Assembly: GCA_902702965.1 (NCBI GenBank)
Contig: CACRXP010000178.1
Span: 494,992 to 558,991, forward strand
Length of the DNA: 64,000 nucleotides
Source of the DNA: Spirometra erinaceieuropaei
Taxonomy: Eukaryota > Platyhelminthes > Cestoda > Diphyllobothriidea > Diphyllobothriidae
Direction: 5' to 3'
Part shown: in pieces, positions 45,101 through 60,100 of the stretch
Numbering within the stretch: the stretch's first letter is position 1
Layout of the letters: each line of letters opens with the position of its first letter
Translations under genes and position numbers: made by a program
Notes under the pieces: model-generated
The model's database searches: none
Seen by the model: only the letters and a program-made list of their open reading frames with translations
Told to the model about the DNA's origin: nothing

Positions 45101-48100
45101 GGTTGTAAAGATGTACTCTGCTCACTGTGTGGCCTGACCTAAAAGGTCTGGGTGCGACGGCCTAAACCCAAGACCAAAGATATTTTGCGATGAAAATATT
45201 TTGCTAGCAAAAAACTACATTTTAGAACTTACCAAGCGTTATTTTATGCTAATCTTTCCAAATATTTGCCAATTGAAATTACTCTGTTATTGGGACACAA
45301 AATGCTACAGTGTCAAGTTATTATCATAGGCTAGTAAAGTCTGGCTTACCTGGTTATCTCTAGAGTTACTAGTATATTTGTACACGATGATTTTTAATTT
45401 CATATCGGCCAAGATTAGTTCTCAAATAAAAAATGAAATTTAACACACCCGATAGTTTACAAACTAATTGACGACTTTTCTCTCTTGACTTTTGTAGTGC
45501 CATTTCTCTCCCACTTCCTTCCGTCGGACGATTGCAAATTGTGGAAGAAGGGGAATAAAGTAAGGTTAGTTTTTTAGGGAGATGTCTTACATTTCGTGCG
45601 AACTATTTGACTTCGAAAAAATGTGCGCCAGCGACATTCGCAGCCGACTTGCAGACCTTTACAAAAATATTTTCTGATCAAAATATGAACAGTTAATCAA
45701 TGTCGGGCACGTCACACTTTCCCGTAATCCCTCACAGTTTCATTTACTGCTTCTGCAACATGTTGCATCATTCTTACGCCCCTCACTATGTCAGAACGAC
45801 GGAAAATAAGAGTGAACATTAGCTCGCGTGGGTAAATGTAGATCTACGCGGGCCACACCCATGCTGATCATTGCACCTATGGGCTAGACTTCAGATAGGA
45901 TGGTGAACCTCTCATCGAATGGAGCTATTAAGAGGACTACATGGAGGAGTGTTCCTGGTAGTCTGATCATGAGTTAGTAGGAGATTCCGGTTATCCTGTC
46001 TGTTAGCAGCTCTCTAAGCCACGACTGTCTGCGTGCTGCGATATTTTGGCAAAGTGTTTACTTTTTTATGATGGGGGTCTGAGCGCCAGATTTAAGTTAG
46101 ATCAACCATACTCTTTTCTCTTTTGCAGAAGGTCCAAATCGTAACATTACTTAAAATCCCCGCCTACGTATGCCATGCACATATGCTGTAATTCATTTGC
46201 GGCGTTGCCATAGTAGAGTCGCCTTTGAGCATACTTATCAGACGTCCTCATATTATGTCCACTGCATCCACGTTGAAGCTGCTCTGGTGTTGGAAAGAGC
46301 ATAACCATGCCTCGCGATCTCAGAGCCCGAGTGCCCGAGATCCCATACTCAGAACTCGACTTCTAATATAATCCAAGACAACTGACTTGGGATTTTTCAA
46401 TCTCATCTATTGATTTCCGGAAACTGTACGAATTCCCGGTCCGTAGAGAAACGTCGTAAAGACTGCAGAGCAGTACTTTGCTAGATTGGTTTTATGGAGG
46501 ATGCCTCAAAGATTCCACAGGGATGATTAAGTTCCACCGAACCTCTGGTTAGATTTGAAGTTCTAGGCTACAATCTCGTCCGCATTTGTGCTCATACTTG
46601 GATTTGTGTTTCCCGAATAAGTAGCCATTGCCATCAGCACTGACTGAGGGTTCGATGTAGTCAGTAGATGGCGCAGGTATATGCATGACGACAACTGGCT
46701 TTCCCATGCGAAGCGGTCATTTACTATGGCCTTGGAGATTCTCATGATTGTCTGAGTCTGACACTTGTCGAAAGGCTTCTTGCTCGCTCGGCAGTTGACG
46801 TCGATTCCATACTGTTCTTGACGGTAAGCGTTTATTTGCATTACAGAGAATATAGAACTCAGAAGTTTTGGGACAAGTGCACAGCGCCGCCTCGTCTCAT
46901 ATGTCTCAGAGACGCTTTCTGAAAGCGATTTGCCAAAATGTCGGTTTTTTTTATTCTCGAACTATGTCATAGTTAGAGACTTTTGTGGGCTCACAGAAGT
47001 AAGGTAGAGGGGCTGGCCCGAATTTCTTTGTATTTTTTTTGTGGCGTCGCCACGCTACAAAGAGTACATCGGTCGTCCCAGGAGGTTACTAAATTCGACG
47101 TTCGCTCCTAAAAGAGGCCTTTGTTCCCGTTGCGGGTTTAGACAGTTGGGGAGAAAACGAGAAGGAGTTTGTCAGCAGTACTGAGAGATATCTTGGTGAT
47201 AATTCAGACTTTTCTAGCCTCTTTTTTTGCTTTTAGAGGTCGACGATGACGATGAAATTCTTCCCTGTTATCAGCCTGTCCTGCATAATCAAAAGTGGAC
47301 GACCGCTTTTTAGACTTCAACATAAATTGGGTCGACGTCCGGGACTTGCCACCGGAAATCTGATGAAATGCCCTGATTATCCGTTGCAGAGAAAGCGAGC
47401 AGTCAGGGTCATAATCGGTTTTCAATCGAGGAAGTCTATTGATGGCTTCACGGAAGGTCAAAAATGGGCAATTGTGGATGTTCCAACAGCCTACGGCTCA
47501 GTGTTCAAGTCTGGCGACTTTTTTGACGGCAGGACGGTTCCTTCTGAATCAAGGAACGACACAGTTTCTGCGAGTTTGGTACTATAGGTTGTTCTGATGA
47601 CCGTCGAAAGTGGGAGGGAGACCTTATTTATGTCAGTGCAGCTATCCCGACGTGCCTTGTGAATCCGACCATTTGTGGGTAGGAGGAGCTATTCGTCATT
47701 GTCTTTAAACCAGTCCTGTTGTCGTCACAGTGGTCAGAGGACGTCTGTAACAGTGACGTAGATAGCGCCCTTCAGCATCCTTTATTTGTTCTCGATGTCT
47801 TTATCCTTCAGGACTTACGGTTGCCCTGGATTGACGTTCATTTTGATGTTCCGATTCTGTCAGTGCTCAGTGTGATCCAGTTCTGCAACGTTCACTTTCC
47901 TATGTATAGCCTCATCTTCGAAACCACCAATCAGTGGTCGCGCCAGCTTCCGATAACACGCATCTTCTTCGTCACAAGCACGTCCTGACAATCTCGACTC
48001 AGTAACAGCACATAGTTTAGCACTTGTCAGCAAGTTTAAGCGCCGTCAGCCGCTGTGACGGAGTCCCACCTCCGGTCGTCCAAACTATCTTGTCGCAGGG

Positions 48101-51100
48101 TCCAGGGAAGGAGAGAGTGTGATAGGCGCTACGCAAGTCGGTTATTACTCTAAACTAATTCACGTAAATTTGACAGGAGGAGTCCGTTGCTGGTACATTT
48201 TCCTACTCCATGGTCACCAGGCATTGCCAAGTAGCGTGGTCGTTTTTACCGCGTACGTTGGAGTTGCCGAGAATAGTCAGTTTGTCCGCTTTCGGTATAG
48301 ACATGCGGAGGGTGTGCAGGCTCTCTTAGAATGTGTCTCTCAAAATTTCAGGGTTGAGCATCGTTGCAGCATAGGTGCCGATGATGGTAGTGATGGTTTC
48401 CCCGTGGGATTTAAGCCGCATTGTCGTGAGACGGACGTTGAGTTCCCGTGAAAAGGAACGAGTTTTCCCAACTTTAGCTTTAGCCGGCGCCGACTGCAGA
48501 AAGTTCGGGAGAATGAGACAGCTAAAGTGACCTAGGCTGGCGATCAAACTGAAAGATACTACATCATTCTTTGTGGTAGGACGGGTGAGTTGGTCGCTAT
48601 TTCCAAACTCTTAACCAATGAAGCCGCATAAGGTTGGCAAAATGGGTCCTAAATGTATGTTCTTTTACTAGCGACTGAGTCCTTCGGTAGCCAATTAAGC
48701 CGAAGGGCACGGTCACCTGTATCACCGATGAATGCTGATAACGATCCCATTTTATATTCTTTCAGACTGGACACGAGCCTGTTGGACTTTAGCAACAGAA
48801 GCTGGGTCCGAGGGAGGTTGAGTATCCTTCTGGATGGCAGTAAGCCGTTTGATGAACGTATGTGCATTTTGGACCACGAAAAAAAGTGCTATGAAATTAT
48901 GGATGGAATCGTAAGTTTCCTGAGAAAATCACCTTCCTTGTATGAACGATAGGATCTGGGAAAGAACGCAATGGTAGAGGGATTCTTAAAAGATTTCTGT
49001 TGTGTTGCCGATTGCAGATCTTTACCCATTTTCTGCTTTTCTGGCACGATAATCCGATTTTTGTCATTGCGGTCTCCAAACGTACTGTCAGACTGCACAA
49101 TGTGCAGTACGGCCTAACCTTTAGTCCTGAGAAAAATCGAGTTAGTTCGCTTGTCACCAACCTAGCGGCTCCTGTTAGATTCAAGCGCGTCAGTTCGATT
49201 AAAGTGAAGGACATGTTGATTTGCCCGGAGGGTGGATTCTTTGGTATCAGCCTCGCCCACACACCAATGTCTTGTCCGGATCAAACTGACCGGGAATGAG
49301 GTTGAGTGCAGCGGCTGACAAAGCCGAAGACCGCTTCTGCGCGTGCCACACACAACCTGGCCCCTGCCCCATACGTACCAAGTTGCGCCAAATGACGCAC
49401 TTCTCGCTTGAGCTAGGTGCGCATGTTTCTACAGGCGAAGTTTTGCCCGGCGCTGGAAAAGTGGATCATACGTATGCTCCAGGAGCCTGATATTGTTTGC
49501 AGGAGCCGCGTATCCCCGTTTTATGAAGCACGCTTATGTGCAGTTTCACAGCACACTTTAGTGGGACTGCGCAGTGAGCCCAGAACTACTGCCGTACATG
49601 CCCCTGTGGCAGGTCCTATACATAGGCCGTCATGCAACGTCAGCGACTGCGCCCAATCCCATCACTAGTTGGCCGGCAGATTAGGACAGTCAACTAGGGC
49701 ATGGGAGAGGAAATAGGGACTGAGGCGGACACTGACGAATTAATCTCCACGGCAAAACAATGCATTCCTCACCAATAATAAATCTGACGCGCTTGAATCT
49801 ATCATGACTTGCCGAGAGTCGTGCCATGGAAGGTTGCCAACTGACAGGATAAGTCGGTCCCTATACGAACTAAGCAGTTGTGGCATTTGTGGCACTCACC
49901 CATGTGAGATTCGAGCCACCCCTATGGAGGCCGGTCGGTAAGGATCGGTTGAAGGCCCCCAAGCATCTGTGGCATACAAAGAATGCCCATTATACTTATT
50001 TAAACGGGTTTTAGTCCGACACGATTACTTCGGTTTGGTGTTTCATCGTACAGGGTTGGGTCGTCTGTTGTAGACAGTCTGATGCATTATCTACAATGAA
50101 CTCAGCCCAGAGAGTTGAGATGCGATAGTTGAAGACACTTAATGTCTATTTTCTAATTGTTCTACTTAATTTCGGTTACTATATATCAATGTCGGTGACG
50201 TGTGATGAGGACTAGGTCGTGTCTGCGGCACTCACAGACGGAATGTTTGGCTTTGTCAGCCATTACACGCACTCATACCTCCGGTTGTCATAACATTGTC
50301 TTGCCGTCAGAGCCAGGTAGATGAGGAAGGAGAGAGCGTGGTAGATTCTACTCACAAGTCACAAATGCTTCATCCACACTGTGGGGCACACAGTGGACGT
50401 CGTCGCTTGTCACCCTCGAACTTTCGTTGTGTGTAGCCTACAAGCGTTTGCGTCTGCCTCAGCCTCGCCTGCAACAAGCTTCAACAGTCATGGTCTCAAA
50501 ATTCGTCACTTGGCTTATATACCTATTTGGACCTTCCAAGTCCAACCTGACTACGAAGGGGTTTTCATTAAGGTGCTTTTGGTGAGTTACCTATTGCTTA
50601 GTTCCATCTTCGAAGGCTAATTGAATCTTTGTAGGCAGTTAGTAGTCGAAAACTGTGAACGGAAGGCCGAGTCAGCCGACAGTCTTTTCGACTGGTCGTC
50701 CCTTTTAGATGCGTTTTATATACTTATCAAAGTCAGAGTTGCACATACTTTGCTTGTTTGCCTCAAACACATGCCGACATTGAAAGTAATAAAATTTCAG
50801 CTGAATTTTTAGTTCAAATCACTTCGCATTTCTTGACAACGCATCCATATTTCAAGAGGACATTTTTCCCCACGACTTTCATTCCACTTGCGGCAAATTT
50901 TTGCCGTCCATTGTCCCTTTTCCCTACATAAACAACCGTTTACGCCGACTCGATAGGAAGGCGTTCGGGCCTTGCCATGGGACCTCTCAACTTCGCAGTA
51001 GCGTTTTAAAAATAAGCTCTTTAGATGGCACAGACGTCAATCCAGTTATTGTAACGAATAAAAGACGACCAAATTTCTCGTCATATTTTCAAAAATCCGA

Positions 51101-54100
51101 CCTGTTCAAGAGTCAAAAATGATACTAATACTGTCCACATTCGTTTCAAAATTTTCAGAAATTAATCTTGTGATTCAACAAACTATTTAAGGCTAACTCT
51201 CCTGCTGGTACTTACCGCCGCTGACTTCTTCGATGGACAGTAAAATGGAGGGGCTATGGAGAACCTCTAAAATTATGTTTTTTTAAAAAACCCAGATGGC
51301 GAAAACGGATGACAGCTGGTTGGAACAGACGATCAACATGGCTACTAGAAACGAGCTAGTACATATGATCGTTGAGACGGAGGGCATGCGCTGCAAGACA
51401 CAGAGCTCGAAACTCATCTGGAACAAGGATCCGGTTGTGGAACGGGTAAGTTACTTTAGGTTTGAAATTCTTTCGTAGTTTTTATTTCTTCAAAGTAAAC
51501 AAGTCTCAACCACAAGGGAAGGTATTTATGCGGGTAGTAGTCTGTAACACTGCGTCTGAACCGATCGCGCCCATGGGTTTGTTTAAAAAAATAGATTCTC
51601 ACCCTTCCGTGGTTCTCTTGCATGTCAGATGTCTACTAAGGCAGCATACAAATGCGTCTTGACAAACGTTACTTCTATATGAAGTGCAAGAATTTGCGAC
51701 CTTTAAAACCTGGCAACTAACGCTCCGACTGACCCTAGAGACAATAACGCTCATCATTTTTTGTTCTATATGGCGACTTAGCTGTAATAATTAGGAAAAT
51801 AACCCCTCTGCGCAAAGCAGCTCGGGCCTTTTCACGAAAAAAGCAAGCCATTTCAGTGAAGTCAGGTAGAAATCATTCGGAAATCAGTGTGGCTGGAGAC
51901 TACTTTCCGCTTGACATCCCGAACGCTGCTTAATCCACCATCGCCATCCCTACTGAAACCGGCTGATGTGAATCCCAACGAAGGCGGATGAAAACACGCG
52001 CAAAGACGACTCACGTCAAGAAAAGGAAAGAGGGATCATTGCGCGGGTAAAGACTTTACTAGACTGCGCAGGTTTGCGGGCCATTTTGCGGTCAGTTTTG
52101 GTTCACGAGTATACTTCTGAGCCCCGAATCCTTTTAAGATTAACTCCAACAGTGCCTTGTTACGCTTCCGTTAGCCCAATCGATGTCGTTGTCCTGACAG
52201 CGAGACCAAGCGTTAGGACCGTTCGTAGGAAAGCTGTCCAACTTCTATCATAGTATGAACGTTCATGTAACCGCAGTCACCAATGACTTGCAAGACGTTG
52301 TCTGTACTACATTAGAAATGCCAATGGCTGGTAGCAGATGTAGAATATTTCTCATGCATCGGTGACTGAACGAGCGTGGATTTAGTAAATATCTTAGAAA
52401 ATCCTGACTTCCTCCAAGTTCGACGCTGACTTATCGACGAATGTATCAACCATGTTCATTCGGGGAGGAGAGTAGCTCTCTTCCCGTTAGAGGTTGGAAT
52501 CATGACCTCTTGGCATAAGATGGAGGCAGTCAGACGCCTTCAAACTCCACCTTCATGAGATCTAAGCTCCCGCCGCCCCATTGTATGTATGGACTTAGGG
52601 ATCAGGTTGTGTATGACATCCGTAGACGGGCTGTTTTGCTTTGTCAGCCACTGTGCCGATCCCACCTGCAGCCATTTTGACTTTGTGTTGTCAGCGAAGG
52701 AGGGTGGGGGGGGGGGCTGTCGTCTGAACCGAAGGTTTTCTCACTGCAGTTGGACAAAAGTGGTGACGGCATCATCTGTCTCTCTGTCAGGGTGAGAGTG
52801 TAGTCTGGGCACTCATAAGGTTTTCCACTTTAAATGCGGCCTCAGGAATACTGATAGCGCTTCAAACGGTAGAGGCTTTCAAAAAACATCTTGAGTCTGC
52901 CGAACGTTCTCAAATTGCGTCTGGAAGCTCTGTGACTGACGTCCAGAATGAGTTCTTCCGGTCTCTGTGGTCGATAAAGGTCACGACTTAGTCAAGGCCC
53001 TTCACCCACGGTCACCCCCCCCCCCTTCCCAGAATATCCGCGTTTTGTACTTTGAGGAATGCCAGTCACTTTACTAAAGAAGGCGGTCAACCCTACCAGC
53101 AGCCAGTCTTGTGAGGGTGTAGCCTGCATCCTGTTAGCTGTTACATCATCTCGGGGCGTTGACGATGGATCTCGCGATCTTCGGGGTTATGTGGAATAGC
53201 GTTAGGGGTTAGAGCTTTGAAAACCAAAGGAAAGGCCCTAGTGAAGCTGGGCTAGGTCTTCCAGCTAGACTGCCGATACAAGTACCCATCTCAGACATCC
53301 ATTGTGATATAAAACTATACTCTGACTGACCCCCTTCTAGTTTTTCTCACGTACAGCGATTCCATGAAGCATAACTCTGTTTGAGAAGTATGGTGATGGG
53401 CATAGTCGCCGAGGTTTTAATTAGCAAGACAGATCAAATAATGTCGTCTTAATTCTGCCAAAAGTAATCAGCGTACTGCACTTCGTGTACAGTGATATAT
53501 AACAAACCATGCAGACGATAGGACTTTGGAAAGACCACGACGGTCTTACTACCCTAGTTCGGTCTGGATGGGTTTTGCTGGACGGGGCTGGAGCGAGGCA
53601 GCTGCGCTAAGGGTATTCCTTGTGGCTACCTGTCGCTCTAAAGAAGTTTACTCATGTGCGGCTTTAAAATACCATTCTAACATCTTCTTACAACCGGATG
53701 GTGTCACATTTCGCGCTGTAAGGCAAAACATGGACGTCTTATACCCCATTTGTGGAAACCACATAGTCACATGAGTGTTACGCTTCTCCGATCTGATTGC
53801 GGAGAGGAAAATTCTCGTGCTCTTTTTGAATCTTCCGTCACATTTGTCCGACTTTAAACATTCCTGGTTACAACCGATAAGTTGGGACTCCAGTGGCTCA
53901 GGCACCAGGGTCTTTCTATTAAGACTTGCCGACTAGCTGAATCTTAGGAACCTTGTACACTATGGCGTCTGCCCGCTGTTGTAAACTGTAGGTAGGGCAA
54001 GCGATGATAAGAGAAACTTATACGACCGACACCTACTCCTGCCAAAATGAGGGCACATATACAGCGACAACCTCCTGTATTGTATGAAATTTCTAGTCAA

Positions 54101-57100
54101 ACGAATGAAACTGCTACTGCCCTCGGATTTTGTTATTTTTACAAGGGGAGAAGTTATATTATACCTTCTGACCTCTGCATTCCGATATTAAATAGGCATG
54201 CATGAAACAAATCTCTTAATCATCAAGTTACTAGGTCGAGACTGATTTCCATTTATCACGGTGTAGCCAGACTAAATTTTATCTAAACATGTGTCAAATC
54301 CAACCTTCGTCGCCTCTACCCAGCTTCAGAGGCAAAAGTGAAATAGTCCCTAATATTCTGTAAGAATTATACTTTTTCCCCTATTGTAGATCGGAAACTT
54401 CACTGCTACTCTCTACAACATAAATAATGTAAAGGTTATTGTGAAAAAGAGGTAAGACCCAGTATATGTGTGTGTCGCAGCCCTGAACTTCTAGGACTGA
54501 ACACTTGACAAAAGCGGAGAAACGCTACAACCTGATGCTCAAAACACATCTGCGGCATGGTGCCCTCAACGATGCCATTAAGGTAATTTCGCGTTCAAAA
54601 CAATCTTCTGCTGTCATAATAAAACTCTCATAGGGTAAGGTGATACCATATTAAAATCACAGATACTAGCCAAAAGCTCATACACGCGTGTTTAGCTGAT
54701 GTTTTGCCGCTGCATGGCGCAGCTGCGAGGGGTTCGGCTCGTCAGTGGGTCCCCCAGCATTCCCCGTGTCTTTTCTGGTAGATACTCCAATTTAGAAATT
54801 TAATTTCCGAGGAAATTAAAAAGCGGCAATTTCTAAATTGGTGTACCTACCAGAAAAAAAAAACACGGGGAATGCTGGGGGACCCACTGACGAGCCGAAC
54901 CCCTCGCAGCTGCGCCATGCAGCGGCAGAATATCGGCGGAACACGCGTATATGGGCTTTTGGCTAGTACCTGTGCTGTTAGTATGGTATCACCTTACCCT
55001 AGAGTATACTACTTGCTGTCTGTCGGCAGGTAATGAATATTACGCGGTTACCCGCTGTGGCTGATGGACTTGGGCCTAAATATTCATGTATAAAATTCTC
55101 GGTCTGTGCCTATAGACCTTGAATAAACTGATCTACTCCAACTTCGTAGATAATTTCTGAGCCTAGTTGCCCTTTACCCTGACGTGGAGGTAGCTGCAGG
55201 TTTCTTGCACTTTGCAGTCCAGCACTGAATTTCGTCCGAGGCTTTTATGTTTGCTCTAACTGCTCCCACATAGGCAGTGCTTTCGCAGGCTTTTAGGGTT
55301 GATTGCGAGAGTGCCGGTTTGTGTTTATGTCGTTGGTGGCGGACATGCCTGTTTCTGACTTTGTCGCCGCTGGTTTCCGTAAGTTTGATTGATTATAAAT
55401 TATCTGCTAGCTCACACAAATACGCAAGCATGCACCTCAGAGAGAGAAAAAACGGACTGCGTCTAATGCCTTTCACTGGGCCTGCGAGCGCAAGTGCACA
55501 GTCACTGCAAAGTCACATTGTTGGGCCTCTTCTTGGCTGATCGATGCGCACCGGTACTGTGTTCATTTCAGTCCCACGTGACAGGTTCTGCAGAACTAGG
55601 CAACACCGCGGAGCAGAGGAGTTTGCGAACAAACTCATCTACTTTTTATTACGTATGATTGTGAAACGAAAAGTGCTAAATGAACTGCCTCGGAGTGATT
55701 ATTTGGAATTCCTTCGTTGTGCTCGGAGATGACTTCACAAGCTGACTGCCGTATTCACTTCTGTCTAGGATGTTTTGCCGTCAAGGTAACTGGATCAGCG
55801 CCTGCCTGTACAGCGATGTGACTTTTGCCACGCATCATTCGCGTCATGGGGCGGAATCTGTACTTGTTTACATACCTTCGTGACGAGTGTTAGTGATGAT
55901 GTCGTACTATGTCTTCCTAGGATACCTAAGGGGTAATTCCATTAGTTACACGTTTCTGAGGCTTAGGCAAACAAAGTTTTGACAAAAATTCTCCCATTCC
56001 GAACGGGTCAGCCGAAAACAGAACTCGCTAGACAATATCGTACGGACTAGTAGATAACAGGAAAATATAATCACGAAGCTGAATAAATCCTGAGATAAAC
56101 CTTGATTAGGACGATTTGTGAAACGAAGACTAGCTATACACACTGTAGGTAAGGTAGTCGCGGTGAAATAATCGAGGCTTATTAAAAGGCCGTCTAACGT
56201 TTCAGTTTAAGTCAAAAGTTTTGAGGAATTGCAACAATTTGGGCCTTGGTTAAGTAACCCAAGAAGAACAAGATATGGCGTCGGCTATATACTGGAAGTT
56301 TGGTTTATCCAGGTAAAATAGTATGTGTAATTTTGAAGCACTGTTAAACACTGATCGTCATGCATTTAGAGCTTTGTGTATTCTTTACAACCGGCGACAA
56401 GTGAGTCCAGTGATAGTGGCATAAGTTACTGAATTACTACCGAAAAACGTAGGAGAGACAGCAACGACCATTGGCTGTCGTCAGTCATTACTGTCCCAAA
56501 CTCAAGTCGGAAAGATCCAGGGCTCAAAGCCGAGTGTGATGTTTACGGATCTGTCAGTAATGCTTCCTTATTACCGATTTTCTTATGCCATGTGATCGGC
56601 CCCGTGCGTCCTAGATCTGAACTCCAAAGCAAAGCAGAAAGCGCGTGGTCCGTTCTGCAATCATGGTGGATCAACTAGGGTCACTCTCAGGCGGTTTTGA
56701 ATATTTCCGAGCACAACCGACAGAACGCGGATCCGTGGCTCAGGTCATAATGACACAGGTGTCCGGATTTGAGCTGCGAGATCCTCCCGGCTTGTGCTTT
56801 AGGTATGACTAGCTGACTGGTGACGACAACTAGATCAGAAATGACCATCCTAATTCCACCTGTTTTTTTGGCGTGCGTCGCCGTAGAGTTCTTATGAACG
56901 AAGATGAGACATTTGCCTTTTTCATTTTTCAGTCAACTTCGTTGACACTAGTGGTTAATATACAGAGTCCATTTTCCGTCACAGGTGCTAACACTGTAGA
57001 ACCCTCGGTAGCTGCCGTGATCCGTCCTTGTTTGCAGATAGTCGTCGATCCGGGCGACTAGTCATATCGCATCAAGACGTCATATTTACGCATCTGGCCG

Positions 57101-60100
57101 CTTTGTCCCGCATAGCCCTCTATTGCTGCATAAGAGAATGTAGTCACCCTGTCAAACACTGCCTAGCCACAAATGATCTCCTCCACAAACTCCTCCATTT
57201 CGAAATCGCGATTATTTTACCGATTGGACCAAAGTTGTGCTCCCTGGAGAGAAAGGGCATCACTGATGACAATTATGCTACTTGTCTAATTCGACACTTT
57301 CTCTGCCTTGTAACATAAATGGTGTTATGAAGTTAGTGCACTTGGGGATGCTTGTAAGTTGCTCCCGTTTTTGTTTTGGTGTCCATGTCTACGTTGATTT
57401 TTTTGTTTCGAAGATGTTTATAGCTAGTTTATTTGCTCCTTGTATGCAGACTTTTAAAATATTATCCGTTGTTCCACAGTAATTATTGGGGATAACCCAG
57501 CAATTCCTTGCTCGTACTAGATTTTTGAACTATTGCTGAAATTTTCACAACTCATACAACTTACCACATGTACCGAAATCCTTAAATTTGCTTTGAGCAG
57601 GAGAAGAATACTTGCGTTAGTGGTCATTTCAGTGACCTTCAAAGGTCCAGCTGAGATGAAAGTTCAAATCTGTTAGCGGGACAATCCTCTTTGACCTCCC
57701 AGTATGAATCAGCTCCTAACTTAGGAAACATTGAACAAACTCCCTAAATGGATTTTCGAATGAAATGGAGGTAGGTTATTTGAAACTACAGTATAGATAG
57801 GAATGGAACATGCACTTTTGGTCCACTTTCCGAACTAAGCGGCCTAGTTCCAGCCTTGGTCCTGGGCAGTGTTCAGTGGATTCGAGCTCCGACGGTATCG
57901 TGATAGCGGACCAAATGTTTGGCTCTTCCTTAATAATTGTAAGATATTCTCTGCCTGCAGAGTTTCCTTTACGTCCTCGCATCTACATCTTTCTCTTTTT
58001 CTGCCATGGCAGCTGGCCCAGTCACGGAAACCGGATACGCCTGAAAACGAACCGGGAGAGAAATTGAGTCCACGGTGGACATGGGAAGAGTATGCAAGTG
58101 GTCTACTGCGAGACACCGAATTATACATCGGGAAGAAGCCGGAGCTGAAAGTGCAACCGCGAGATATAAAACTCTCCGTCGCCATGGTAACCGTTACCCT
58201 TTTGGCAGGATATGATGATTTATATCGTGTTTTTAGACGGACGAGGTACAACTGTCGCCGACCCAGTAAGTACCATTGCACTCCATATATATGTGATCTA
58301 GACAAGTTTAGCATTCTGCTGTTATTTATTGACTTTGATAGGAGGACGTTCAACATTTATGCCGTTATGCATCATATCACGCGTTCCACCTCTAGTGTAG
58401 TTGAATATTTTCGGCGAAAGTGGTTTGCGGGGATTTTCCACATACCGTGACGAACATGAGAATTTGGAAAATATGATTCTAGTTTTAGGAGTACGTTAAT
58501 CGTAGAGGATGCTCTCCATCTCCTGAAAGGAGTTATGACTGTGTCGAAACATGCTGACTAGGCTTATCACCAGTTTCACCTTTTTGCACTGCCATGCCAA
58601 GGTAACAGAATAAGTGGATGGATGATTTTACTATTTTTATCGTCTTCCATCGCCTCCGCTGGCCAGTTGCCCTCATTTTGAATGAATATAAATAACATTC
58701 ATACAAAAATACCCCGAAAGTGACCTTTGAAATTCTCCATTTTTTCTTGGAATCCCTGAAGTTGTCTGGGTCTGGTGTTTCACACCTTTTGGAACGTCTA
58801 CACATAGAGACGAGTTGGTCAATTCCTTTACTTATGCCTTGCCCTCTGTTAAAGAAAAAACTTACTTGGATGTCTTTTTTGCATGTCTCAGACAACTTCG
58901 CACAAGTGAAACCATTAGCATGATTCCAGCACCGAATTTCCGTTATCGAATCTTGGATGCTCAATTTTTCGATGTATGGAAAAGAACGCGCCTTTCGAGC
59001 GCATAATTGCATGATCGATTACCTAAATTTTCGCTTCTTGCAGGTATCTGTCATCATCGGGACAGCTAAGGTATTTAATTAGGTAGACTTTACCAGAGTA
59101 CTCACAAGAGTTGAACTTTTCAGGACTATGACACTCGAAAACTGCTGCCGGTTCCATCTCTGGTGGCTGATTCATGGATGGGTTCTACACCTCAGGCAAT
59201 GAGAATCATAGTTCTGACATTCGGCCAGTCGCACTCTTCCTAGCCGGTATCTGGACACTGTGCGGGCCTCTGAACTATTCTCGTGGCTCCTTGTCCTGGT
59301 TTCGCCCATTTCGGCGTTTGGGATCAAATTCTGGAGACCTGTACAGTGAGCGAAGGAGCTGCATGCAGCTGAAAGCTCCGGGATATGAGGGCAGAAGTGC
59401 CCCTGTCTCAATCGGTCGTGGCACAGTTTGAACTGATTGCCTGACAGTGGAGCAGTAGCCTGAGGTTCTGCACTCACACCGACCGCACGTATAACGGATG
59501 TGCCTGCGTGTAGATTTTGATTACTGTGGTCCTGCATCTGTTCTCATCTGATGTCGCACCTGACATCGTGATGACGGTGGACGCAAAGTCATCTGAGTTA
59601 GTAGAAAATAAAGCCAGGGAAATGGGTGTGTTGTTAAGCAAGCAGACACGAAGACCTGTTTCATGGCTGCTTACGCTCGTCTGTAAGGCTTCTCCCTTTC
59701 CATCAAAGTCAGTCTTGTTTAATCTACTTCGCGAATTCTCGGCCCCATAATTATAGGCTGAATGTAGGTATCTCACGTACAACTCTTACTGTGGAAAAAC
59801 CAGGGTATGCATTAAACAACCGTATCCGACTGCCTATCTTGATTGAGGCGAATTTAGTTTGGTCTATTTTCGCTACTGCTGCTGTTGCTTCCACCACTAC
59901 TTATACTACTGTTACTGATACGACTACTATTACAGGGGTTAGAAAAGAGAATGGAAGCCAGGTTACACCGCTTATCGTTCTTATGAAGTATAAACATTCT
60001 CAGTAAGTATAAGTTTATTGCGCTATCGTCTCCGTTGCATGAAATCACTCCCACCACGATCTCGCCGGCAGAACTGTATCTCAATTATCACGAGCAGCCG

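Noticed and set aside
58533..59012. 159-codon minus-strand open frame
   Set aside because: It overlaps a well-phased ANKRD13C exon on + and has no recognisable domain.
59517..59750. Missing ANKRD13C exon (frame with SPFPSKSVLFNLLREF)
   Set aside because: The resemblance duplicates the segment supplied by the exon at 62203, and no phase-compatible donor exists.
59791..60006. Thr-rich small protein
   Set aside because: It is produced by a degenerate trinucleotide patch inside an ANKRD13C intron.
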